Assembly (NCBI GenBank): GCA_937915885.1
Contig: CALGGP010000357.1
Location: 1 to 19,256, forward strand
DNA from: an uncultured Selenomonadales bacterium
GTDB taxonomy: Bacteria > Bacillota > Negativicutes > Selenomonadales > Selenomonadaceae
Length of the DNA stretch: 19,256 nt
Direction of reading: 5' to 3'
This document shows positions 8,439-14,892 of this stretch, piece by piece (within the stretch, counting starts at the first letter, position 1; each line of letters begins with the position of its first letter). The notes under the pieces were generated by a model, which saw nothing but the letters and a program-made list of their open reading frames with translations, made no database searches and was not told the DNA's origin. The translations under genes and the position numbers were made by a program.

Positions 8439-8460
8439 CGGTGGATTGAATGATCCGCCG
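8439..8460 (+). promoter_or_regulatory. Inverted repeat at the fru transcription start
   Basis: CGGTGGAT and ATCCGCCG form an 8-bp stem (one G-T pair) around the loop TGAATG, directly at the predicted first transcribed bases. It could be an operator (for example for a FruR/DeoR-type repressor) or a 5' mRNA hairpin. The T-run at 8468-8476 is about 8 bases past the stem, so it is not a textbook terminator. Confidence 0.4.
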
Positions 8461-8501
8461 CAGCAATTATTTTTTTCGTTTCAGGTTAGGGGGAATCGGT
8501 T

Positions 8502-9413
8502 TTGATTTACACAGTTACTTTCAACCCCGCGATCGACTACATCATCCGCCTCGAAAAGCTCACGACCGGTGCGATTAACCGCGTGAACTACGAGAATGTT
8601 CTCGGCGGCGGCAAGGGCGTCAACGTGTCGATCGTTCTCGGCAACATGGGCATTCCGAGCACGGCTCTCGGATTTGTCGCGGGCTTCACCGGCGAGGAGA
8701 TCAAGCGTCAACTCGTCGAGAAAGATGTCCAGTGCGACTTCGTCCAACTGCCGGAAGGCTTCACTCGCATCAACGTCAAAGTCAAGGCTGATGTCGAGAC
8801 CGAGATCAACGGGCAAGGTCCGAAGATCAGCGAAGCGAAGCGCGAAGAACTGTTTCAACAGCTCGACAAGCTCGTCGAGGGTGACACGCTCGTATTGGCG
8901 GGCTCGATCCCGAACACGTTGCCGGACACGATGTACGAGCAGATCATGGCGCGGCTCGACGGCAAAGGCATTCGCATCGTGGTCGACGCCGAAAAGGGCT
9001 TGCTCCTGAAAGTGCTCAAATATCATCCGTGGCTGATCAAACCGAACAATCATGAGTTGGGAGATATGTTCGGCGTGGTGTTGAAGAGCGACGAAGAGAT
9101 TGTCGAGTACGCGAAGAAGTTGCAGGCTCAGGGCGCGCGCAACGTGTTGATCTCGATGGCGGGCGACGGCGCGATCTTCGTACCCGAGGGCGGCGCGACG
9201 TTCTTCAAATCGCCGGCTCCGAAGGGCAAATTGGTCAACAGCGTGGGCGCGGGCGATTCGATGGTCGCGGGCTTCCTGACGGGCTACACCGAGTCGAACG
9301 GCGATTATGAGAAAGCGTTTAAGTTCGGATTGTGCACGGGCTCGGCGTCGGCGTTCTCCCCCGATCTTGCGACGCGTCCCGAGGTTGAGGCTCTTCTGAA
9401 ACAGATCAGTTGA
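8502..9413 (+). CDS. fruK: 1-phosphofructokinase (FruK)
   Basis: Phosphorylates fructose 1-phosphate, the product of the fructose PTS, to fructose 1,6-bisphosphate. This is a PfkB-family sugar kinase of 303 residues, the usual FruK length. It begins MIYTVTFNPAIDYI, with the substrate-binding GGGKGVNVS at 35-43, VLAGSIP at 131-137, and the C-terminal ATP and catalytic motif VGAGDSMVAGF with catalytic base Asp252. The start is a TTG with AGGGGGA 7 bases upstream. It is first in the operon; the IIA-IIB gene follows after 16 bases. Confidence 0.95.
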   Translation: MIYTVTFNPAIDYIIRLEKLTTGAINRVNYENVLGGGKGVNVSIVLGNMGIPSTALGFVAGFTGEEIKRQLVEKDVQCDFVQLPEGFTRINVKVKADVETEINGQGPKISEAKREELFQQLDKLVEGDTLVLAGSIPNTLPDTMYEQIMARLDGKGIRIVVDAEKGLLLKVLKYHPWLIKPNNHELGDMFGVVLKSDEEIVEYAKKLQAQGARNVLISMAGDGAIFVPEGGATFFKSPAPKGKLVNSVGAGDSMVAGFLTGYTESNGDYEKAFKFGLCTGSASAFSPDLATRPEVEALLKQIS

Positions 9414-9429
9414 ACTGTGAGTGATTAAA

Positions 9430-10305
9430 ATGAAGATCACAAAATTCATTCCGAAGGGCGCGGTGGCGCTCAACGTGCATCCGTCGACGAAGGAAGAAGC
9501 CATCGACATGCTGATCGATCTGATGTCGACGGGCGGCGTGATCAAAAACAAAGCGGCGGTTCGCAAAGACGTGATCCGTCGAGAGGCTGAGGGCTCGACG
9601 GGGCTCGGCGACGGACTTGCCACTCCTCACGCTCAAAATTCGAGCATCAAAAAGGCGGCGATCAGCGCGATCACCGTCCCCGCCGGCGTCGACTTCAATT
9701 CGGTCGACAAACGCCCCGCTCGATTGTTATTCTTATTCGCGGCGCCCGAAAAAGCCGACGACAAATCCTTGACGGAGATGGGGCGACTTGCCGTCCTGTT
9801 GATGGATCCCGAGTTCAAGGAAGCGTTGATCGAGGCAAAATCGGTCGACGAGTTCTTGAAACTGATCGACGAAAAGGAATCGGCGCGCGAAAAATCGGAG
9901 GCGTCGACGAAGGCGGCATCGAACGTAAAAATTTTGGCGGTGACGGCATGTCCGACGGGCATCTCGTCGTCGTTCATGGCGGCGGAGTCGTTGAAGCAAT
10001 GCGCGGCGAAACGCGGCGTGGCGATCCGAGTCGAGACGCGTGGCGCGGGCGGCGTTTACGAAGAATTGTCGCCGGCGGATATATCGGCGGCGGACGCAAT
10101 CATCGTGGCGGCAAGCGCGCGGGTGCCGATGCACAGATTTCACGGCAAGCGCGTAATTCAAACGTCGGTCGGGACGGGAATTCGTAAGCCCGATCAATTG
10201 TTCGAGCGCGTGTTGAGCGGTCAGGCTCCGATCTATCAATCGGCGGGCGACGACGCGACAATCGGCGAAAAAATTTATCGGACGATCAAGAGTATCTTCT
10301 CGTAA
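9430..10305 (+). CDS. Fructose PTS IIA-IIB protein without IIC
   Basis: A 291-residue phosphotransfer protein that aligns with the first half of the complete permease encoded at 10521. IIA holds phospho-His67 (GDGLATPH) and IIB holds phospho-Cys174 (TACPTG). The start is ATG 9430, giving MKITKFIPKG, which lines up with MRVTELLKNA of the paralogue so that both IIA histidines are residue 67; a GTG at 9421 is the alternative. It ends at SIFS*, just where the paralogue enters its IIC membrane domain. In IIB the motif GIAHTFMAAE of the paralogue is GISSSFMAAE here. It may feed phosphate to the neighbouring permease or to an unlinked IIC, or be a truncated duplicate left by insertion of the element right after it. 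Confidence 0.85.
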   Translation: MKITKFIPKGAVALNVHPSTKEEAIDMLIDLMSTGGVIKNKAAVRKDVIRREAEGSTGLGDGLATPHAQNSSIKKAAISAITVPAGVDFNSVDKRPARLLFLFAAPEKADDKSLTEMGRLAVLLMDPEFKEALIEAKSVDEFLKLIDEKESAREKSEASTKAASNVKILAVTACPTGISSSFMAAESLKQCAAKRGVAIRVETRGAGGVYEELSPADISAADAIIVAASARVPMHRFHGKRVIQTSVGTGIRKPDQLFERVLSGQAPIYQSAGDDATIGEKIYRTIKSIFS

Positions 10306-10497
10306 AAAATTGGCGGGCGGCGAGTGAATTTGTGCTTGCCGCTTGCATCGAGAAAACGGTTGTAGCTTCGGCTTAAAGGCACCCGATTATGGGAAACCTC
10401 AATGCCGCAGGGAAATTTGCGGGGCTGTAGTCAACCAGCCGAACGCGGTGGCTTAGGCTAACTGCAAGCCCCCGCCTTTGGGCGTGGGGTAGTTGAC
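10306..10497 (+). mobile_element. Gene-less IS200/IS605-like element
   Basis: This 215-base gap between two fructose PTS genes has no coding frame. It starts right after the IIA-IIB stop with a hairpin (GCGGCGAG 10317-10324 with CTTGCCGC 10335-10342). It ends with a hairpin (GCCCCCGCC 10468-10476 with GGCGTGGGG 10481-10489) followed by TAGTTGAC. A left-end hairpin and a right end of this form are typical of IS200/IS605 and of their non-autonomous derivatives. No TnpA or TnpB remnant is seen. Recognition of the right end is from memory of family sequences; exact ends are not established. Confidence 0.5.
10378..10497 (+). ncRNA. omegaRNA-like structured RNA at the element's right end
   Basis: The segment resembles the guide-RNA scaffold found at the 3' end of IS605-type tnpB genes. 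It has a CCGCA...TGCGG hairpin near 10404-10421, and the 3' hairpin at 10468-10489. GTCAAC (10430-10435) is complementary to the terminal GTTGAC (10492-10497), which would close a pseudoknot. A guide would begin right after 10497, in the leader of the downstream permease gene. With no TnpB nearby it is either dead, acts with a TnpB elsewhere, or serves only as an mRNA leader structure. Confidence 0.42.
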
Positions 10498-10520
10498 CGT
10501 TGAAGGAGATGAAAACTTAA

Positions 10521-12440
10521 ATGCGAGTAACAGAATTACTCAAGAACGCGAGCATCGAGCTCGGCGCCAAACCGAAGGACAAGGACGATGCGATAGCGCA
10601 TCTCGTTGACCTGATGGAAAAAGGCGGCAACATCAAAGACAAGGCTCAATATTTGGCGGACGTGCGCAAACGTGAGGCGTCGGGCACGACGGGTCTCGGC
10701 GACGGCATTGCGACGCCGCATGCGAAGTCGGCGGGCGTTGCGGCGGCGGGTCTCGCATCGATGACGGTTCCGCAAGGAATTGACTTTCAATCGATGGACG
10801 GCAAGCCCGCGCGTTTGTTCTTCCTGATTGCGGCGCCGGACGGCGGCAACGACGAGCATCTGATGATCTTGTCGAAATTGGCGACGATGATCATGGACGA
10901 TGCTTTCAAGGAAGCGTTGATCAAGGCGACGACCAAGGAAGAATTTTTGAAGCTGATCGACGACAAGGAAGACGGCAAATTCCAAGCGCCGGAAGACCCG
11001 AACGCCCCCGTCGTCACGGCGGATCACATTCAAGTGTTGGCAGTCACCGCGTGCCCGACGGGTATCGCGCACACATTCATGGCGGCGGAGAGTCTCGAGC
11101 AGCACGCGAAGAAGCGCGGCATCTCGATCAAGGTTGAGACGAACGGCTCGGGCGGCGCAAAGAATGTTTTGACGGCGGACGAAATTGCGAAGGCGGACGG
11201 TATCATCGTTGCGGCGGATAAAAACGTGGCGATGGCTCGTTTCGACGGCAAGCGCGTTGTCATCACTAAAGTTGCCGACGGTATCAACAAGGCTGACGAG
11301 TTGCTCGATCGTGCGCTCGGCGGCTCGGCTCCGATCTATCACGCGGCGGCGGGCGCGGACGACGGCGGCGGCGCGGCATCGATGGAAAATGAAAGTATCG
11401 GTCGCCAAGCGTACAAGCATTTGATGAACGGCGTCTCTCATATGTTGCCGTTCGTTGTCGGCGGCGGTATTTTGATCGCGTTGGCGTTCCTCATCGACGG
11501 CTTCATGGTCGATCTGACTTCGTTGCCGCAGGAAGAGCGCAGTAACTTCGGATCGATCACACCGGTCGCGAAATTCTTCAAAGATGTCGGCGGCGCATCG
11601 TTCGGATTCATGCTTCCGATTCTCGCAGGATTTATCTCGATGTCGATAGCGGATCGCCCGGGCTTGGCGGCAGGCACGGTCGGCGGCGCGCTGTCGGTGG
11701 CGAACGGCTCCGGATTCTTGGGAGCATTGCTCGCGGGCTTCATCGCAGGATTCTTTGTAAAATGGTTGGCGAAGGCGCTCGACGTTCTGCCCGATTCGCT
11801 CGCCGGCATTCGTCCGATTCTGCTTTATCCGCTGCTGGGCATATTCTTTATCGGGTTCGTGTGCACGATGGTGATTGGACCTCCGATTGCGGGCGTCAAC
11901 AGCTGGCTGGTCGACACGCTGAGCAACATGGATCCGTCGGCGAAACTGTTCATGGGCGCGATTGTCGGCGGCATGATGGCAATCGACATGGGCGGTCCGA
12001 TCAATAAGGCGGCGTACGTCACGGGCATCGGACTTTTGACTCAAGGCAATTATCATGTAATCGCGTCGGTTATGGCGGGCGGCATGGTTCCGCCGCTGGC
12101 GATTGCGATCTCCTGCATGCTTTTCAAGAACAAGTTCACTGCCAACGAGCGCAAGACGGCTCCGACGAACATCGTCATGGGCTTTTCGTTCATCACAGAG
12201 GGCGCGATTCCGTTTGCGGCGTCCGATCCGATTCATGTGCTTCCGTCCTGCGCGATCGGCTCGGCGATCACGGGCGCGTTGGTTGCGATGTTTGATTGTC
12301 AATTGATGGCTCCGCACGGCGGCATCTTCGTTGTCCCGACGATCACCAATCCGTTCGGATATTTGGCGGCGATTTTGATCGGTGCTGTGATAGGCGCGGC
12401 GATCCTCGGCATCATTCGCAAGCCGGCTCCTCAAGACTGA
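10521..12440 (+). CDS. fruA: Fructose PTS permease IIABC (FruA)
   Basis: Imports fructose and phosphorylates it to fructose 1-phosphate for FruK. One 639-residue chain contains IIA (residues 1-150, phospho-His67 in GDGIATPHAK), IIB (about 168-265, phospho-Cys178 in TACPTGIAHTFMAAE) and the IIC membrane domain (about 300-635). IIC shows MLPFVVGGGILIALAFLIDG, LPILAGFISMSIADRPG, MGGPINKAAY and ITEGAIPFAASDP. All key residues are intact, and the length is normal for IIABC fructose permeases. The start ATG has GAAGGAG 12 bases upstream, a slightly long spacing. A rho-independent terminator follows 30 bases after the stop. Confidence 0.95.
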   Translation: MRVTELLKNASIELGAKPKDKDDAIAHLVDLMEKGGNIKDKAQYLADVRKREASGTTGLGDGIATPHAKSAGVAAAGLASMTVPQGIDFQSMDGKPARLFFLIAAPDGGNDEHLMILSKLATMIMDDAFKEALIKATTKEEFLKLIDDKEDGKFQAPEDPNAPVVTADHIQVLAVTACPTGIAHTFMAAESLEQHAKKRGISIKVETNGSGGAKNVLTADEIAKADGIIVAADKNVAMARFDGKRVVITKVADGINKADELLDRALGGSAPIYHAAAGADDGGGAASMENESIGRQAYKHLMNGVSHMLPFVVGGGILIALAFLIDGFMVDLTSLPQEERSNFGSITPVAKFFKDVGGASFGFMLPILAGFISMSIADRPGLAAGTVGGALSVANGSGFLGALLAGFIAGFFVKWLAKALDVLPDSLAGIRPILLYPLLGIFFIGFVCTMVIGPPIAGVNSWLVDTLSNMDPSAKLFMGAIVGGMMAIDMGGPINKAAYVTGIGLLTQGNYHVIASVMAGGMVPPLAIAISCMLFKNKFTANERKTAPTNIVMGFSFITEGAIPFAASDPIHVLPSCAIGSAITGALVAMFDCQLMAPHGGIFVVPTITNPFGYLAAILIGAVIGAAILGIIRKPAPQD

Positions 12441-12469
12441 TCCGCGCGGAAAAATTTTCATCGGATAAA

Positions 12470-12506
12470 AAAAGCCTCGATCGTCTCGACGACGGTCGGG
12501 GCTTTT
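12470..12506 (+). terminator. Terminator of the fru operon
   Basis: AAAAGCCTCGATCGTC pairs with GACGGTCGGGGCTTTT with two G-T pairs and a short loop. The A-rich 5' arm and T-rich 3' arm make it potentially active on both strands. Confidence 0.85.
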
Positions 12507-12509
12507 AAA

Positions 12510-12538
12510 TTGCAATCGACAAACCGGCGTGTTAGAAT
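12510..12538 (+). promoter_or_regulatory. Promoter of the 33-residue peptide gene
   Basis: The -35 TTGCAA (12510-12515) and -10 TAGAAT (12533-12538) have a 17-base spacer, directly after the fru terminator. This means the small gene has its own transcription. The leader would be about 40 bases. Confidence 0.65.
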
Positions 12539-12575
12539 ACGCCTGCCACCTTTGGTGAGATTCACTGAAGGGAGG

Positions 12576-12603
12576 TGAATGTCATGCCGAAGGCACGGCG
12601 ATT
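12576..12603 (+). repeat. Direct repeat copy 1, over the peptide start codon
   Basis: Bases 12576-12588 (TGAATGTCATGCC), which include the ATG, recur as TGAACATCATGCC at 12756-12768. Similarity continues to about 12603 (AGG, GGCGATT), roughly 20 of 28 positions identical. An antisense RNA through copy 2 would pair with all 13 core bases, using two G-U pairs. Confidence 0.7.
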
Positions 12604-12685
12604 TATAGAGGCGGTCGGCGCAAGTGTGGTTGGGTACTACGCTTGCAAGTTTGTCGATTACGTCGTGACGCTGCTCTTCAGTTAA
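12584..12685 (+). CDS. 33-residue membrane peptide, candidate type I toxin
   Basis: Too short for routine gene calling but well supported: promoter at 12510-12538, strong Shine-Dalgarno GGAGGTG (12571-12577) 6-7 bases before ATG, TAA stop, and a strong terminator. The peptide starts with a basic MPKARR, then has a hydrophobic stretch (AVGASVVGYYACKF and VVTLLF), so it should insert in the membrane. Length and build resemble Fst-type toxins (also about 33 residues), but the sequence is not one I can assign to a named family. A convergent antisense promoter and a repeat covering the start codon support a toxin-antitoxin role. Alternative: a harmless small membrane protein. Confidence 0.72.
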   Translation: MPKARRFIEAVGASVVGYYACKFVDYVVTLLFS

Positions 12686-12710
12686 GCAGTAACAACAACC
12701 CACTGAGATC

Positions 12711-12756
12711 GAAAAGCCCCCGAAAGAGCGGGAACTCCAACGGGGGTCTTTCTTTT
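12711..12756 (+). terminator. Bidirectional terminator of the peptide locus
   Basis: A 12-bp stem with one mismatch (12711-12722 with 12741-12752, core GCCCCCG and CGGGGGT) and an 18-base loop is followed by T-rich sequence on the plus strand. On the minus strand the same stem is followed by CTTTTC. It can therefore stop both the peptide mRNA and an antisense RNA coming from the right. Confidence 0.75.
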
Positions 12757-12815
12757 GAACATCATGCCTCAGGTCTGGCGATTACCTATAGACAATGCAA
12801 AGCATTCAAATCTAC
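12712..12815 (-). ncRNA. Predicted antisense antitoxin RNA
   Basis: Inferred transcript of about 100 nt from the promoter at 12822-12850 to the shared terminator. It would contain a 5' hairpin (AATGC-AAA-GCATT, 12794-12806). It would also contain the complement of repeat copy 2, able to base-pair with the peptide gene's start region, and the terminator stem complementary to the 3' end of the peptide mRNA. Its existence is predicted from these signals only. Confidence 0.55.
12756..12783 (+). repeat. Direct repeat copy 2, in the antisense region
   Basis: Second copy of the sequence covering the peptide start codon (12576-12603). It lies just past the terminator, in the segment read only by the antisense promoter. 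The two core differences (TG against CA) are exactly those that keep pairing by G-U wobble. Confidence 0.7.
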
Positions 12816-12821
12816 GGTTGA

Positions 12822-12850
12822 ATCATATCACAGGAGTCGACCGTTGGCAA
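12822..12850 (-). promoter_or_regulatory. Antisense promoter of the peptide locus
   Basis: On the minus strand, -35 TTGCCA (12845-12850) and -10 TATGAT (12822-12827) have a 17-base spacer, with an upstream TG making an extended -10. Transcription would start near 12815 and run toward the peptide gene. Confidence 0.65.
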
Positions 12851-13566
12851 GCAAATTTTTCCGATCCACGCGGCTCGGGGACGGAGCGCTTGATCGATCG
12901 TCTCAAAAATTTTTTCCGAAGCAAGCATGCCGTTATCTTTGACGTAATCGAGCTCCGCGCCGAAAACTTTCCAAAATCATTTCGTCCGAGCTTTTTAAAA
13001 TACCGTAGTAATACGCGCCCGTCTCAACCTTTGCATTCGGCAGCGTATTTCATTGATCCAGATACTTTTGAAAGGCTTCGAGCGTCGGAAAAACTTTTTC
13101 TTTTACGGCACTGAACAAAAGATTGGGATGTGGCTTGACCACCCATGAAGTCTCGAAGTGGTCACGCGCATACTCATAAAAGAATTTATTCGTCGAGTTC
13201 GGTTGCGCTTCCTTCCATTCGTACGTCGACGACCCGTCAGAACAAAAATAATCCATTTTGGGATATCCGCTGTAAATGCCCGCGCGGCATGCCTTTGGCG
13301 CACATTTTACTGTACGACTGCGGCGCATGTTTGGTATCCTAAAAAAATTTCCAGCCGACGAGCATAATTGACCACTTGTAAACAGCAAAAGTTGTAAACT
13401 TCATGGCGCACGGAATGTAGGCGAGATAAGAATATCCTGTCGAGGCACTTGACAATCTTCCTCGCTCAGCCCGACGACATTAATTCCCTTCGTAATTCGT
13501 CGAGCGCAGATTTTCCGTATCGCTCGGTATAAAATTTTCCATCGTTATTGAAATAAAAATCCTCCC
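12851..13566 (-). pseudogene. Degraded CDP-glycerol glycerophosphotransferase-like gene
   Basis: No single frame is intact, but pieces in all three minus frames read like a surface-polymer transferase. The order is KFYTERYGKSALDEL (about 13540), GINVVGLSEEDC, KFTTFAVYKWSIMLVGWKFF then a TAG (about 13340-13410), GIYSGYPKMDYF (about 13270), ETSWVVKPHPNLLFSAVKE (about 13130), and KYLDQ-stop-NTLPNAKVETGAYY (about 13010-13050). The last runs to GAELDYVKDNG after another frame shift. GYPKMD and WVFKPHPNL-type motifs are typical of the CDP-glycerol glycerophosphotransferase family. A TGA stands where a Trp would fit. A Shine-Dalgarno GGGAGG survives at 13561-13566, right after the upstream gene. The frameshifts, stops and an apparent internal deletion indicate decay. 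Confidence 0.65.
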
Positions 13567-13576
13567 GTCAAAAAAT

Positions 13577-14734
13577 CTATTGGATCGGCGGCAAAATGTT
13601 GTGATCGCGGAGCTTTTGAGCCACTACCTTAGAGCAAGCCGCCGCGCCCTTCAAATTCAGATGCGACATATTATAAAAACAATCGTAGCCGAGCGGCATA
13701 TCGAACAGATCAATGAACAGGAGCCCGTAATTTTTCTCAAATCGCGCGATCGACTGCCGAAAATCCTCGAGCACATCTGGGGGATAATGCCGACGAATTA
13801 TCGGAGCGAAGGGAAATATAACCGCGACGGGGCAGGCTCCGTTATCCAAACAAAGTTGAATATATTGCTCGAGCACAGCGAGATTTTTTTCGACGGTCTC
13901 CGCGCGGAAAGTTTTTACGACGTTGTCAAGTTCGATCTGCCAATTGGCAATCAATTTTTGGAGAATGTCTTTATTGAACGCGCGCTTGGTTTTGATGAAA
14001 TTCAGATCAACAAATTTTGCGGAGGGCGCAGTAAAAATGTTTTTGACTTTATCGCTGAGCAAGGGCAAAAGAATTTTATCGTGGTCGGTCTCAAGTTTAA
14101 AATTTTTGAGTGCCAAATAATATTGGAAGTTCCGAGTACAAACGCTGAACGCCAATTGATTATCATATCGAAGAGAATACGGCGCTAAGCCGATCAAGAC
14201 GAACTTAATCTTCTGACGCTCGAAAACGTATTTCGCCGTGTAGTATCCTTGACAAAGGTCTTGATTGGAGCTCGCGAGAATGACGCCGCGCGCTCCTTTT
14301 ATTTGATTGAGATCGATGCCGACTTCGGTATAGCTGATGCCCGTCACAAAATAATCGACGGGATTTTTTTCGACCCATCGAAGGTTGGCAATCCACGTTC
14401 GAGAGATGTGTTTGAAGATCACCAGGTTAAAGATATTTCCGCGCGGAACTCCTTCATCGATGAGGAATTTCGCCATTCTCCAAATGTCGCCGACGCCGTT
14501 TGAAGGTCAACCGCCGATCAGCCACAAAAATTTTTCCTTGTCGACCAAAAGTTTTTCGATCGATTGAAAAGAATAAAGCGGCACAGTTTCTTCACCGACT
14601 TTGATCGAGTTGTCGTCGCTGCCGTATTTGAGTATCGCCGCGATCTTTACTCGCTCGGAATTAAGTGATGAGATCATATCGTCCAAAAAAGTTGCCCTCA
14701 TTAGAACAAGCACAACATCTTTTCGCTCCGACAT
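13577..14734 (-). pseudogene. Surface-glycan-associated SGNH-like gene with in-frame stop
   Basis: One frame of 385 codons is broken by a single TGA at 14507-14509 (codon 76), giving 75- and 299-residue open halves. The upstream half starts at 14734 (SD GGAGGGAG) and looks like a small Rossmann-type domain (KDVVLVLMRATFLDDM, KIAAILKYGSD). The sequence continues in the same frame after the TGA with DIWRMAKFLIDEGV. The C-terminal half has FVLIGLAPYSLRYDN, LDNGACPVAVIFPFAP and LFIDLFDMPLGYDCFYNMSHLNLKG, an SGNH/AlgX-like D-x-x-H ending. I know it as a family of unknown role near glycan genes. It may be a recent nonsense mutation, a sequencing error or readthrough (context TGA-C); the second half could be re-initiated at ATG 14476. 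The promoter is intact. Confidence 0.7.
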
Positions 14735-14763
14735 CGAAAGTCTCCCTCCGATAAATTTTTTCC

Positions 14764-14792
14764 ATTATAATAATTTTAGGTGTTCGTGTCAA
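14764..14792 (-). promoter_or_regulatory. Consensus promoter of the interrupted glycan gene
   Basis: The minus-strand -35 TTGACA (14787-14792) and -10 TATAAT (14764-14769) are separated by 17 bases, a perfect match to the housekeeping consensus. It drives the 13577-14734 gene with a leader of about 23 bases. Confidence 0.85.
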
Positions 14793-14831
14793 CTTTGACG
14801 CTTCGGCGGATTGCAGCGCCCGAAAATAAAA

Positions 14832-14860
14832 TTGACGTGGTTCGAATGTTGCTTTATAAT
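14832..14860 (+). promoter_or_regulatory. Promoter of the glmS operon
   Basis: The -35 TTGACG (14832-14837), 17-base spacer and -10 TATAAT (14855-14860) would start transcription near 14867. The leader is then only about 26 bases, too short for a glmS ribozyme. Confidence 0.85.
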
Positions 14861-14892
14861 TCGATGATAAATTCATTTTCGGAGGCAAGTGT

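Noticed and set aside
10306..10520. The gap considered as a 6S RNA, cobalamin riboswitch or c-di-GMP riboswitch.
   Set aside because: None of their conserved core motifs is visible, while the terminal hairpin plus TAGTTGAC and the left-end hairpin fit an IS200/IS605-type element better.
10536..12515. A 659-codon minus-strand open frame opposite fruA.
   Set aside because: Its Arg/Asp/His-rich composition without domains is what the antisense of a GC-rich gene gives; fruA is unambiguous.
12756..12850. Repeat-like sequence considered as a CRISPR repeat.
   Set aside because: There are only two diverged copies, no spacers of regular length and no cas genes; the two copies fit the toxin-antitoxin arrangement instead.
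13045..14509. TGA codons where Trp or another residue would fit, suggesting recoding of TGA.
   Set aside because: TGA serves as the normal stop of at least six intact genes here (for example at 4732, 6540, 7374, 8408, 9413 and 16722), and the region also has frameshifts and other stops, so decay explains it better.
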